64,000 nucleotides of DNA, taken from the NCBI RefSeq assembly GCF_000012365.1, contig NC_007651.1:806001-870000 (forward strand). The letters run 5' to 3'. The position numbers and the translations under genes were made by a program. This stretch comes from Burkholderia thailandensis E264. GTDB taxonomy: Bacteria; Pseudomonadota; Gammaproteobacteria; Burkholderiales; Burkholderiaceae. The notes below the pieces were generated by a model, which saw only the letters and a list, made by a program, of their open reading frames with translations, had not been told where the DNA came from and did no database searches. Below, piece after piece: positions 25,305 to 34,392 of the stretch. Within the stretch, counting starts at the first letter, position 1. Every line of letters starts with the position of its first letter.

Positions 25305-26861
25305 TTACGTCATCCGGCTCTTCGCGAGCGGCGGATTCGCCGCGAAATAGCGCTTGATCCCGCGGAAGATCGCGTCGGCCATCTGGTCGCGATACGCGTC
25401 ATCGTTGAGCCGCCGCTCTTCGTCCGGATTGCTGATGAACGCGGTCTCGACGAGGATCGACGGAATGTCGGGCGCTTTCAGCACCGCGAACCCCGCCTGC
25501 TCGACCGAGCCCTTGTGCAGCTTGTTGATGCCGCCGACTTCGCGCAGCACGTAATTGCCGTAGCGCAGCGAATCGCGGATCTGCGCGGTCGTCGACATGT
25601 CGAAGAGCGCGCGGTTCACCGAGACGTCCTGCGTCTTGATGTTGATCCCGCCGATCAGGTCCGACGAGTTCTCCTTGTTCGCGAGCCAGCGCGCGGCCGC
25701 GCTCGACGCGCCGTGGTCCGACAGCGCGAACACCGACGAGCCGCGCGCCGACGGCGTCGTGAACGCATCCGCGTGAATCGATACGAACAGATCCGCGCCG
25801 ACGCGCCGCGCCTTCTGCACGCGCACGTTCAGCGGGACGAAGAAGTCGGCGTCGCGCGTCATCATCGCGCGCATGTTGGGCGCCGCGTCGATCTTCGCGC
25901 GCAGCTTCTTCGCGATGTCGAGCGCGATGTGCTTCTCGTACGTGCCGGCGCCGCCGATCGCGCCCGGGTCCTCGCCGCCGTGGCCCGGGTCGATCGCGAC
26001 CGTCAGCAGGCGCACGGTGCCGCGGCCGGACTTCGGCGCGGTGAACGCGTAGGTGTCGGCGTCGCCGGAATCGTCGTCGTTCTTGCGCGCGACGACGGGC
26101 GGCGGCTTGACCGCGGGCCGCTGCGGCGCGGCGGGCGGTGCCGTCTGCGCGACGGGCGGATTGGCGGGCGCCGGCCGCGGCGAGTGCGCGGGCGGCGTGC
26201 CGTTCTGCGCGAAGCGCTGGAAGAACGCATCGCTGTTGTCGGTCGCGGCGGGCGGCGCGGCGGTCGGGCCGTTGAGCGCGGCCGTCGGCGGCTGCGCCTG
26301 CTGCGCGCGCAGCGTATCGTTCAACTGCTGTTCCTTGCGCTCCGTCTGCGCGATCAGGTCGGACAGCGGGTCGGGCGCGACGGCCGGATACAGGTCGAAC
26401 ACGAGCCGGTACTTGTAGGTGCCGACGGGCGGCAGCGTGAACACCTGCGGCTTCACCGAGCCCTTCAGGTCGAACACCATCCGCACGACATGCGGCTGAT
26501 ACTGGCCGACCCGCACCGACTGGATCTGCGGATCGTTCGGCGCGATCTTCGACACGAGGTCGCGCAGCGCCTGGTCGAGCTCGAGGCCGTTCAGGTCGAC
26601 GACGAGCCGGTCCGGCCCTTGCAGCAGTTGCTGCGTGTTCTGCAGCGGCTGATCCGATTCGATCGTCACGCGCGTGTAGTCGCGCGCGGGCCACACGCGC
26701 ACGCCGAGCACGGAGCTCGCGTGCGCGAGGCGCGGCAGCGCGAGCCCGAGCACGAGCGTCGACGCGCCGGCGCGCAGGATCTGCCGGCGTCGCCAGTTAT
26801 GGGTCGCGGTGGCCGCCGATTCGATCGAGCGGAACGGTTTGATCAACATCTTTCGAGACAT
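25305..26861 (-). CDS. amiC: N-acetylmuramoyl-L-alanine amidase AmiC
   Basis: Zinc amidase cleaving septal peptidoglycan during cell separation. 518 residues from the ATG at 26859-26861 (AGGAAAGGC upstream). A Tat-type signal (WRRRQILRAG, then a hydrophobic stretch ending AHA) directs export. An AMIN domain (VRVWPARDYTRVTIESDQ region) targets the septum. A Pro/Ala-rich linker follows. The C-terminal Amidase_3 domain has AIDPGHGGEDPGAIG, FVSIHADAF and ETAFISNPDEE with the zinc ligands and catalytic glutamate. Its first 19 bases overlap the tsaE end, indicating coupling. Confidence 0.95.
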   Translation of the reverse strand: MSRKMLIKPFRSIESAATATHNWRRRQILRAGASTLVLGLALPRLAHASSVLGVRVWPARDYTRVTIESDQPLQNTQQLLQGPDRLVVDLNGLELDQALRDLVSKIAPNDPQIQSVRVGQYQPHVVRMVFDLKGSVKPQVFTLPPVGTYKYRLVFDLYPAVAPDPLSDLIAQTERKEQQLNDTLRAQQAQPPTAALNGPTAAPPAATDNSDAFFQRFAQNGTPPAHSPRPAPANPPVAQTAPPAAPQRPAVKPPPVVARKNDDDSGDADTYAFTAPKSGRGTVRLLTVAIDPGHGGEDPGAIGGAGTYEKHIALDIAKKLRAKIDAAPNMRAMMTRDADFFVPLNVRVQKARRVGADLFVSIHADAFTTPSARGSSVFALSDHGASSAAARWLANKENSSDLIGGINIKTQDVSVNRALFDMSTTAQIRDSLRYGNYVLREVGGINKLHKGSVEQAGFAVLKAPDIPSILVETAFISNPDEERRLNDDAYRDQMADAIFRGIKRYFAANPPLAKSRMT

Positions 26862-27397
26862 GCCTTTCCTGATGCGCTGTACGCCCGGGCGGTGAGGCGG
26901 CGGCCTTCGCCGTCCACGTCGAGCGAGAACACGAGATCCGGCACGCCAAGGAGCGCGCCCGCCCGTTGCGGCCATTCGACGATGCAGATCGCGCCGGAAT
27001 TGAAATACTCGCGAAAGCCTGCGTCGGCCCATTCGGCCGGATCGCTAAAACGGTACAGATCGAAGTGATAGACCGCGAGTTCCCCATCGGAGCGTGCGAG
27101 CGCGTAGGGCTCGACAAGCGTGTAGGTCGGACTCTTCACGCGGCCCGCGTGGCCGAGGCCTCGCAGCATCGCGCGCACGAGCGTCGTCTTGCCCGCGCCG
27201 AGATCGCCGTACAGCTGGATCTGCAGGCCGTCGAACGCGTGCGCGGCGGCGCGCTCGGCGCGCACCGCGTCGAGTGCGTGCGCGAGGCGTCCGCCGAACG
27301 CGATCGTCGCCGCTTCGTCGGCGAGCGCGAGCGTGTGCTCGGCAAGCGGAGCGGGCAGGAGGGGCGCGGCGTGCGCGTGGCTAGGCTGCTCGGGCAT
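26843..27397 (-). CDS. tsaE: tRNA threonylcarbamoyladenosine biosynthesis ATPase TsaE
   Basis: 184-residue P-loop ATPase that works with TsaB, TsaC and TsaD to make t6A37 in tRNA. The Walker A motif GDLGAGKTTLVRAML is around residue 64; SPTYTLVEPY, YHFDLYRF and the tryptophan in IVEWPQRAG are family signatures. The stop overlaps the amiC start by 19 bases, a gene pairing common in proteobacteria. Its start codon is only 17 bases from the divergent queG start. Confidence 0.95.
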   Translation of the reverse strand: MPEQPSHAHAAPLLPAPLAEHTLALADEAATIAFGGRLAHALDAVRAERAAAHAFDGLQIQLYGDLGAGKTTLVRAMLRGLGHAGRVKSPTYTLVEPYALARSDGELAVYHFDLYRFSDPAEWADAGFREYFNSGAICIVEWPQRAGALLGVPDLVFSLDVDGEGRRLTARAYSASGKACLERC

Positions 27398-27402
27398 TCT
27401 CG

Positions 27403-27408
27403 TAAAAT
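27403..27408 (+). promoter_or_regulatory. -10 element of queG abutting its start codon
   Basis: TAAAAT ends 6 bases before the queG ATG, so transcription would start at or next to the A of the ATG. The 17-base gap to the divergent tsaE start cannot hold a full promoter, so any -35 lies inside tsaE and is poorly conserved. Confidence 0.45.
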
Positions 27409-27414
27409 AGAGCG

Positions 27415-28644
27415 ATGAACCGAATTCCGGAACTCGCAGTCGCAGACGCGCGCCCCTCGCAGGATGGGCGCGCGGCGCCGTCTCGCCTTGACGATGCGAG
27501 GCTCGCGGAGCTCGCGTCGCGCATCAAGGCCTGGGGGCGCGAATTGGGTTTCGGGGCGATCGGCATCAGCGATACCGATCTCTCGGATGCCGAAGCGGGG
27601 CTCGCCGCCTGGCTGGAAGCCGGATGCCACGGCGAAATGGATTATATGGCCAAACATGGGATGAAACGCGCGCGGCCGGCCGAACTTGTGGCCGGCACGC
27701 GACGCGTGATCTCCGCGCGGCTCGCGTACCTGCCCGCCGAAACGCTCGGCGACGCGCTCGATTCGGGTGGCGCGCGGCGCGACTGGCGCGCGCGCGAGGC
27801 GGCGCGCATCGCCGATCCGCAGGCGGCCGTCGTGTCCGTCTACGCGCGCGGCCGCGACTATCACAAGGTGTTGCGCAACCGCCTGCAGACGCTCGCCGAG
27901 CGGATCGAGGCCGAGATCGGCGCGTTCGGCCATCGCGTGTTTACCGATTCGGCGCCCGTGCTCGAAGTCGAGCTCGCCCAGAAGGCGGGCGTCGGCTGGC
28001 GCGGCAAGCACACGCTGTTGTTGCAGCGCGACGCGGGCTCGTTTTTCTTCCTGGGCGAAATCTACGTCGACGTGCCGCTGCCGACCGACGCGCAGACGTC
28101 GCCGGACGCCGCGCCCGAGACGCCCGGCGCACATTGCGGCAGTTGCGCGCGCTGCATCGGCGCGTGCCCGACGGGCGCGATCGTCGCGCCGTACCGTGTC
28201 GACGCGCGGCGCTGCATCTCGTATCTGACGATCGAATTACACGGCAGCATCCCCGAGCCGCTGCGGCCCCTCATCGGCAATCGCGTGTACGGCTGCGACG
28301 ACTGTCAGCTCGTCTGCCCCTGGAACAAGTTCGCGCAGGCGGCGCCCGTCGCCGATTTCGACGTGCGGCACGGGCTCGATCGCGCGTCGCTCGTCGAGTT
28401 GTTCGAATGGACGGCCGAGCAATTCGACGAGCGGATGCAAGGCAGTGCGATTCGCCGGATCGGCTACGAGCGCTGGCTGCGCAATCTCGCGGTCGGCCTC
28501 GGCAACGCGCTGCGCGCCGCGCCCGGCCGCATCGAGCCCGGCGCGCGCGCGGCGATCGTCGCGGCGCTGCATGCGCGTTTGGGCGACCCGTCCGTGTCCG
28601 CGCTCGTGCGCGAGCACGTCGAGTGGGCGCTGCGCGCCGCCTGA
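27415..28644 (+). CDS. queG: Epoxyqueuosine reductase
   Basis: Cobalamin and iron-sulfur enzyme performing the last step of queuosine synthesis in tRNA. 409 residues. N-terminal region carries GFGAIGISDTDL; the core has TDSAPVLEVELAQKAGVGW. Two [4Fe-4S] clusters are visible: CGSCARCIGACPTGAI and CISYLTIE with CDDCQLVCPWNKF. The C-terminal part has HEAT-like helices. Head-to-head with tsaE over 17 bases; the ogt gene follows 70 bases downstream. Confidence 0.95.
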   Translation: MNRIPELAVADARPSQDGRAAPSRLDDARLAELASRIKAWGRELGFGAIGISDTDLSDAEAGLAAWLEAGCHGEMDYMAKHGMKRARPAELVAGTRRVISARLAYLPAETLGDALDSGGARRDWRAREAARIADPQAAVVSVYARGRDYHKVLRNRLQTLAERIEAEIGAFGHRVFTDSAPVLEVELAQKAGVGWRGKHTLLLQRDAGSFFFLGEIYVDVPLPTDAQTSPDAAPETPGAHCGSCARCIGACPTGAIVAPYRVDARRCISYLTIELHGSIPEPLRPLIGNRVYGCDDCQLVCPWNKFAQAAPVADFDVRHGLDRASLVELFEWTAEQFDERMQGSAIRRIGYERWLRNLAVGLGNALRAAPGRIEPGARAAIVAALHARLGDPSVSALVREHVEWALRAA

Positions 28645-28714
28645 AGGCGGCGTAAAGTGGCGGTTTGGCGGGCGGCCCGCGCATTGCGCGGGCGCGTCCT
28701 TTCAGGAGGGAACG

Positions 28715-29182
28715 ATGTTCAACGCAGTAATCGATGCGCCATTCGGCAAGATCGGCATCCGCACCGACGCGTCGGTCGTGCGCGAGATCGTCTACTTGCC
28801 CGAATCGATGAAGAGCGTCGCGCCGGACACGACGCTCGCGATGCGGGTGGCGCGTCAGATCGAGCGTTATTTCGAGCGCGCATCCGCGCATTTCGACTTG
28901 CCGCTCGCCGAAGTCGGCACGCCGTTCCAGCATCGCGTGTGGAACGCGATCTGCGCGATTCCGCCCGGCGTCGTGCTGACCTACGGGCAGATCGCGAAAC
29001 AGATCGGCAGCGCGCCGCGCGCGGTCGGCCAGGCCTGCGGGGCGAACTATTTTCCGCTCGTGATTCCGTGCCATCGCGTCGTCGCGTCCGGCGGGATCGG
29101 CGGCTTCGCGAACCACGACGACGAAGGCTATTTCCTGAAGGTCAAGCGCTGGTTGCTCGCGCATGAGGGCGTGCGGTTCTGA
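28715..29182 (+). CDS. ogt: Methylated-DNA--protein-cysteine S-methyltransferase
   Basis: 155-residue suicide DNA repair protein that takes methyl groups from O6-methylguanine. The ATG follows CAGGAGGGAACG. Active site PCHRVVASGGIGGFA is intact; TPFQHRVWNAICAIPPG and YGQIAKQIG form the DNA-binding helix-turn-helix. No AdaA-type N-terminal domain. Its TGA overlaps the xerD ATG by one base, so the two are coupled. Confidence 0.94.
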   Translation: MFNAVIDAPFGKIGIRTDASVVREIVYLPESMKSVAPDTTLAMRVARQIERYFERASAHFDLPLAEVGTPFQHRVWNAICAIPPGVVLTYGQIAKQIGSAPRAVGQACGANYFPLVIPCHRVVASGGIGGFANHDDEGYFLKVKRWLLAHEGVRF

Positions 29183-30183
29183 TGGCGCGCGCAGCACGCA
29201 TTCCCGCGCCCGGCCCGGCGAGCGGCGGCGCCGGCCGGGGGGCCGCGCCGTCGGCCGATCGCCCGGCCGACGAGTTGGCCGCGTCGCCGGCGTGGCGCGA
29301 CAGCCGCACGTCGATCGATCTGTTCTGCGACGCGATGTGGCTCGAGCACGGGCTGTCACGCAACACGCTCGACGCGTACCGGCGCGACCTGCAATTGTTC
29401 GCGCAGTGGCTCGCCGCGCGGCACGCGGTAAGTCTCGATCGCACCGAAAGGCCGATGCTCGAGGGCTACATCGCCGCGCGCAGCGATGGCAAGGCGACGT
29501 CGTCGAATCGCCGGCTGTCGGTGTTTCGCCGCTATTACGGCTGGGCGGTGCGCGAGCACCGCGCGGCCGTCGATCCGACGCTCAGGATCGCGTCCGCGAA
29601 GCAGGCGCCGCGGTTTCCGTCGACGTTGTCCGAGGCCCAGGTCGAGGCGCTTCTCGCCGCGCCCGACGTCGACACGCCGCTCGGCTTGCGCGACCGCACG
29701 ATGCTCGAGCTGATGTATGCGAGCGGGCTGCGCGTGAGCGAACTCGTCACGCTGAAGACGGTCGAGGTCGGATTGAACGAAGGCGTGGTGCGCGTGACGG
29801 GCAAAGGCTCGAAGGAGCGGCTCGTGCCGTTCGGCGAAGTCGCGCACGGCTGGATCGAACGCTATCTGCGCGACGCGCGGCCCGCGCTGCTCGGCGCGCG
29901 CGCGGCGGACGCGCTGTTCGTCACCGCGCGCGGCGACGGCATGACGCGCCAGCAGTTCTGGAACATCATCAAGCGCCATGCGCAGCAGGCGGACGTTCGC
30001 GCGCATCTGTCGCCGCACACGCTGCGGCACGCGTTCGCGACGCACTTGCTGAATCACGGCGCGGACCTGCGGGTCGTGCAACTGCTGCTCGGCCATAGCG
30101 ACATCTCGACGACGCAGATCTACACGCACGTCGCGCGCGAGCGGTTGAAGGCGCTGCATGCGACGCATCATCCGCGCGGGTGA
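29182..30183 (+). CDS. xerD: Tyrosine recombinase XerD
   Basis: Site-specific recombinase acting with XerC at dif to resolve chromosome dimers. 333 residues, about 30 more than E. coli XerD owing to an Ala/Gly/Pro-rich N-terminus. Catalytic residues: Arg in ASGLRVSELV, Lys in GKGSKERLVPF, HTLRHAFATHLL, and LGHSDISTTQIYTHV with the histidine and nucleophilic tyrosine. Overlaps the ogt stop by one base. XerC versus XerD is judged from overall similarity, so XerD is likely but not absolute. Confidence 0.9.
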   Translation: MARAARIPAPGPASGGAGRGAAPSADRPADELAASPAWRDSRTSIDLFCDAMWLEHGLSRNTLDAYRRDLQLFAQWLAARHAVSLDRTERPMLEGYIAARSDGKATSSNRRLSVFRRYYGWAVREHRAAVDPTLRIASAKQAPRFPSTLSEAQVEALLAAPDVDTPLGLRDRTMLELMYASGLRVSELVTLKTVEVGLNEGVVRVTGKGSKERLVPFGEVAHGWIERYLRDARPALLGARAADALFVTARGDGMTRQQFWNIIKRHAQQADVRAHLSPHTLRHAFATHLLNHGADLRVVQLLLGHSDISTTQIYTHVARERLKALHATHHPRG

Positions 30184-30339
30184 CGCTTGCCCGTTGCGAT
30201 CGGGGCGCCGTCGCGCGTGCGCGATCGTCGGGATCGCGCGCCGGCACACGATGTGTGCCCGCGCCCCAGGTCTTGTTCGGGCCGCGGTGAGCTCGCTGAT
30301 CGTCGGCGCATCGGCGGCGCGATCTCGGCCCGCGCCGCG

Positions 30340-31902
30340 TCATAGCATTTCGCGCAATCGGTGCTTGAGCACCTTGCCCGTCGACGCGGCGGGCAGCGCG
30401 TCGAGCGCGCGAATTTGCGCGGGACGCTTGTACGGCGTGAGTCTGCCCGCGCACCACTGCTTCAGGTCGTCTTCGGTTGCGGCCGCGTTAGGCGCGAGCT
30501 CGACGAACGCGATCACTTCCTCGTTGCCTTCGACCGCGCGTCCGATCACAGCCGACTGCACGACGTCAGGATGTGCGTTCAGCGCCTGCTCGATTTCGGA
30601 CGGATAGACGTTGAAGCCCGAACGGATGATGAGTTCCTTGCTACGGCCGACGATCGTCACCGCGCCGTCGGCGCCGGCGCGCGCAAGGTCGCCCGTCTTC
30701 AGCCAGCCGTGCGCCGTGACCGCCGCGCGCGTGCCTTCCGGATCGCGGTAGTAGCCGAGCATCACGTTCGGCCCGCGCACCCACAGCTCGCCGACTTCGC
30801 CCGGCGCCACGTCGGTTCCGTCCGCCGCGCAGAAACGTACGGCGACGCCCGGGATCGGCGCACCGACCGAGCAATCGGTGCGCGGCGCGTCGATCGGCGT
30901 TTGCGTGATCGTCGGGCTGCTCTCGGTCATCCCGTAGCCGTTGTGCAGCGGCAGGCCGTAGACGCGTTCGACGCGCGCCTTCAGATCGGCGTCGAGCGGC
31001 GAGCCGCCCGAGTAGACAAAGCGCAGATGCGGCGCGTGCCATGCGTGCCCGTGCGTGCGCAGATGTTCGAGCAGTTTCGCGTGCATGGCAGGCACGCCCT
31101 GGAATATCGTCACGCGCTCGTCGGCGAGCGCGCGGCGCAGCGCCTGCGACGAGAAGCGGGGCACGAGCCTGAGCGTCGCGCCCGCGTAGAGGCTGCCGAG
31201 GCAGACCGACGCGAGCCCGTACACGTGCGAGGCGGGCAGCACGGCGTAGACGACGTCGGTGGGCGCGACGCGCCGCTGCGTGCTCGACACGGCCGCGACG
31301 AACAGCAGGTTGCGGTGCGACAGCATCACGCCCTTCGGCGTGCCGGTCGTGCCTGTCGTATAGACGAGCGCCGCGCACTGGCGCGCGCCGTCCGCTTCGA
31401 CCGGCTCCGCGCGCGCGCGCGCATCGAGCGTGTACGACCACGCGCCGATGTCGAACTCGAACGGCGCGGCCGGTTGCGCACCGCGGCGTTCTGCGTGTGC
31501 GTGTGCGTCGGGCGACGTGCCGGTGACGAATGCGATCAGGCGCGGCTGCGCGTGCGCGGCGATCGCATCGAGCTCCGCCGCCGAGAGGCGCGCGTTCGAT
31601 ACGATCGCCCACGCGTCGAGCCGTGTTGCCGCGAACAGCAGCACGATCTGCGCGACGCTGTTCTCCGCGACGATCATCACGCGGTCGCCGCCCCGCACGC
31701 CTAGGCGGCCCAGCCGCTCGGCCGCGGCATCGATCGCGCGCGCGAGTTGCGCATACGTGAGCCGGCGGGTGTCTTCGATCAGCGCGACGTGATCCGGCGC
31801 GCGGTCGGCCACGCGCGCGGGCAGTGCCGCGATTCGCGGCGGCAACGCGTCGATCAGCGCGTCGACGTCGATCGACGCGCCGGTGGAAAACTCGATGGTC
31901 AT
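30340..31902 (-). CDS. AMP-dependent acyl-CoA synthetase/ligase
   Basis: 520-residue ANL-superfamily enzyme that adenylates a carboxylic acid and joins it to CoA. Start ATG at 31900-31902 with GGAGA upstream. Motifs: YTTGTTGTPKGVMLSH (P-loop), NGYGMTESSPT, YYRDPEGTRA, GWLKTGDLARAG, KELIIRSGFNVYPSEIE, and the C-terminal catalytic lysine in STGKVLKHRLRE. All motifs are intact. No pathway neighbours, so the acid (medium or long chain, or aromatic) is unknown. Confidence 0.9.
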   Translation of the reverse strand: MTIEFSTGASIDVDALIDALPPRIAALPARVADRAPDHVALIEDTRRLTYAQLARAIDAAAERLGRLGVRGGDRVMIVAENSVAQIVLLFAATRLDAWAIVSNARLSAAELDAIAAHAQPRLIAFVTGTSPDAHAHAERRGAQPAAPFEFDIGAWSYTLDARARAEPVEADGARQCAALVYTTGTTGTPKGVMLSHRNLLFVAAVSSTQRRVAPTDVVYAVLPASHVYGLASVCLGSLYAGATLRLVPRFSSQALRRALADERVTIFQGVPAMHAKLLEHLRTHGHAWHAPHLRFVYSGGSPLDADLKARVERVYGLPLHNGYGMTESSPTITQTPIDAPRTDCSVGAPIPGVAVRFCAADGTDVAPGEVGELWVRGPNVMLGYYRDPEGTRAAVTAHGWLKTGDLARAGADGAVTIVGRSKELIIRSGFNVYPSEIEQALNAHPDVVQSAVIGRAVEGNEEVIAFVELAPNAAATEDDLKQWCAGRLTPYKRPAQIRALDALPAASTGKVLKHRLREML

Positions 31903-32031
31903 GGTCTCTCCGATGAATCGGCGCGAGCGCGGTGCCGCGCGCGTCGCCTATCGTGTGGCGACGATCGTGCCACGCGGGCGCCGCGCGGACAATCTGCCAT
32001 TCGGACAATAGTCCCGCGCGCCGCGTGCAAT

Positions 32032-32037
32032 TAAAAT
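32032..32037 (+). promoter_or_regulatory. -10 element abutting the ybaK start codon
   Basis: TAAAAT ends 6 bases before the ATG at 32044, with the same geometry as queG. No Shine-Dalgarno sequence is seen between, suggesting a leaderless mRNA. The -35 is weak. Confidence 0.4.
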
Positions 32038-32043
32038 GCGCGC

Positions 32044-32535
32044 ATGAGCAAATCCAAACACGTTTCCGAAACGCCCGCGACCCAGTTCCTGCGCCGCCAC
32101 GGCGTCGCGTTCGGCGAGCACGTCTACGAATACGTCGACCACGGCGGCACGTCCGAATCGGCGCGGCAGTTGGGTGTCGACGAGCACGCGGTCGTCAAGA
32201 CGCTCGTGATGGAAGACGAGCACGCGAAGCCGCTCATCATCCTGATGCACGGCGACCGCACGGTGTCGACGAAGAACCTCGCGCGGCAGATCGGCGCGAA
32301 GCGAGTCGAGCCGTGCAAGCCGGAGGTCGCGAACCGGCATTCGGGCTACCTCGTCGGCGGCACGTCGCCGTTCGGCACGAAGAAGGCGATGCCCGTCTAT
32401 GTCGAATCGACGATCCTCGATCTGCCGTCGATCTACCTGAACGGCGGCCGGCGCGGCTATCTGGTGAGCCTTGCCCCCGCCGTTCTGACGACGTTGCTGA
32501 GCGCGCGGCCCGTGCAGTGCGCGAGCGTTGACTGA
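32044..32535 (+). CDS. ybaK: Cys-tRNA(Pro)/Cys-tRNA(Cys) deacylase YbaK
   Basis: 163-residue YbaK/EbsC protein that hydrolyses cysteine mischarged on tRNA(Pro). Conserved: VVKTLVMEDEHAKPLIILMHGD with the catalytic lysine, VSTKNLARQIGAK, HSGYLVGGTSPFGTKK and LNGGRRGYLV. Divergent from the acyl-CoA synthetase; plsY follows after 109 bases. Confidence 0.93.
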   Translation: MSKSKHVSETPATQFLRRHGVAFGEHVYEYVDHGGTSESARQLGVDEHAVVKTLVMEDEHAKPLIILMHGDRTVSTKNLARQIGAKRVEPCKPEVANRHSGYLVGGTSPFGTKKAMPVYVESTILDLPSIYLNGGRRGYLVSLAPAVLTTLLSARPVQCASVD

Positions 32536-32644
32536 GGGTTTCACCCGCATGGCGCGCCGCGCCGCTTCGGTAGAATGAGCGCCGCCGCGGCTTCGCGATC
32601 GAGGCCATCCATCCAACCCATACGTTGAAACAAGAGTCCTTCGC

Positions 32645-33253
32645 ATGCAGATCCTGCTCGCTACCGTCGCCGCCTATCTGATCGGATCGGTGTCGTTTGC
32701 CGTCGTCGTCAGCGCCGCGATGGGGCTCGCCGACCCCCGCTCGTACGGCTCGAAGAATCCCGGCGCGACCAACGTGCTGCGCGGCGGCAACAAGAAGGCG
32801 GCGATCCTCACGCTCGTCGGCGATGCATTCAAGGGCTGGCTCGCGGTCTGGCTCGTCAAGCACTTCGGCATCGGCGGCGAGATCGGCGTCGCGCTCGCGG
32901 CGATCGCGGTGTTCCTCGGGCACCTGTATCCGGTGTTCTTCCGCTTCCAGGGCGGCAAGGGCGTCGCGACCGCGGCGGGCGTGCTGCTCGCCGTGCATCC
33001 GGCGCTCGGCCTCGCGACCGCGCTCACGTGGCTCATCATTGCGTTCTTCTTCCGTTATTCGTCGCTCGCGGCGCTGGTCGCGGCCGTGTTCGCGCCGGTT
33101 TTCGACGTGTTCCTGTTCGGCACGCGCAACAATCCGGTCGCGTGGGCAGTGATCGCGATGAGCGCGCTGCTGATCTGGCGACATCGCTCGAACATCTCGA
33201 AGCTGCTCGCCGGCGAGGAAAGCCGGATCGGGCAGAAGAAAACGGACGCGTGA
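32645..33253 (+). CDS. plsY: Glycerol-3-phosphate acyltransferase PlsY
   Basis: 202-residue inner-membrane enzyme transferring acyl from acyl-phosphate to glycerol 3-phosphate, the first step of phospholipid synthesis. About five to six helices. The three cytoplasmic motifs are present: [31 protein letters not shown] and [21 protein letters not shown] -10-like element lies about 70 bases upstream of the ATG. Confidence 0.95.
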   Translation: MQILLATVAAYLIGSVSFAVVVSAAMGLADPRSYGSKNPGATNVLRGGNKKAAILTLVGDAFKGWLAVWLVKHFGIGGEIGVALAAIAVFLGHLYPVFFRFQGGKGVATAAGVLLAVHPALGLATALTWLIIAFFFRYSSLAALVAAVFAPVFDVFLFGTRNNPVAWAVIAMSALLIWRHRSNISKLLAGEESRIGQKKTDA

Positions 33254-33769
33254 TTCGCGCGCTCGTCCGCGATACGCGGATGAGCCGGCTGCACCGCGTG
33301 CCCGGCGTCTGGCGCGTCGGGAGAGGCGTGATCGAGCGGAGGGGGCGGTTTTGCCCGGACGCCGTGCGTTTTGGGTTTCGCGCGCCGATCGCGTGCGCGA
33401 GCGGCTGGCGCCGAATCGGTGCAAGCGGCGTGTGGGACGTGCGTGACGACGCGAAAGGCACGCGGCGCGCCGGAACATGCGCCGCTGTCGCGGCGCAATC
33501 GCGCGAACGACGCGAACCGGCTGCCGAATCGTGAGCGATGCAAAGCATGCCGGCGGCGCGGGTCAGCCGCCGCTGCCAGCGTCGCATTCGATTGCGCCAC
33601 TGCTTGGGACGCTGCGCGCTGTTGTCAGGCAACCCGATACGCCGCGAGACCGCAACGCCGCGAGGCGCTCGACGCTGCAATCGCCGCCACGCCGCATCTG
33701 AGCCGGCGGCGGCGTGGTGCGGCGGGCGGACGGCGCGGGCAACCTTGCCCGCGGGGCCCCGTCCGGGCG
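33254..33769. other. Intergenic region between plsY and the YajQ gene
   Basis: This 516-base gap lies between convergent genes. Open frames here have no ribosome site or family similarity. I see no clear terminator or RNA gene. Confidence 0.5.
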
Positions 33770-34255
33770 TCAGTCGCGGAAGTTGTTGAAGTCGAGCGGC
33801 GTATCGGTCACTTCCTTGCGCAGCAGCGCGATCACGCTTTGCAGATCGTCGCGCTTCGCGCCGGACACGCGCACGGCATCGCCCTGGATGCTCGCCTGCA
33901 CCTTGATCTTGCTGTCCTTCACGATGCGCACGACCTTCTTCGCGAGGTCGCCCGACACGCCTTTCTTGATCGTCGCGACCTGCTTGACCTTGTCGCCGCC
34001 GATCTTCTCGATCTTGCCGTAGTCGAGGAAGCGCACGTCGACGTTGCGCTTCGCCAACTTGCCGATCAGCACGTCCTTGACCTGGCCGAGCTTGAAGTCG
34101 TCGTCGGCGTAGAGCGTGAGTTCGCGCTCCTTCTGCTCGACGCGCGCGTCGGAGCCCTTGAAGTCGAAGCGGGTCGAAATTTCCTTGTTCGACTGCTCGA
34201 CTGCGTTTTTCACTTCGATCATGTTCGCTTCGGAAACGACGTCGAACGATGGCAT
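33770..34255 (-). CDS. yajQ: YajQ-family nucleotide-binding protein (UPF0234)
   Basis: 161 residues from the ATG at 34253-34255 with AGGAG upstream. Conserved: [51 protein letters not shown] and [17 protein letters not shown]. Family members bind cyclic di-GMP in Xanthomonas and Pseudomonas and have been linked to nucleotide or tRNA binding elsewhere. Divergent from murB. Confidence 0.92.
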
Positions 34256-34305
34256 GGCATTCTCCTGTAGAGCGTGCCGCACGCGGCCTGCGTACGGGCA
34301 CTCGC

Positions 34306-34311
34306 TATAAT
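34306..34311 (+). promoter_or_regulatory. -10 element upstream of murB
   Basis: TATAAT, a perfect -10 hexamer, lies 81 bases before the murB start in the murB/yajQ divergent gap. The matching -35 region is not well conserved. Confidence 0.4.
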
Positions 34312-34392
34312 TGCGGGCTGACCGCCATTTTACCGGCGCCCCCTACATTTGCCCAAGGCCGCGGACTTGACCGCGCGCCGGCGCAACCGCGA

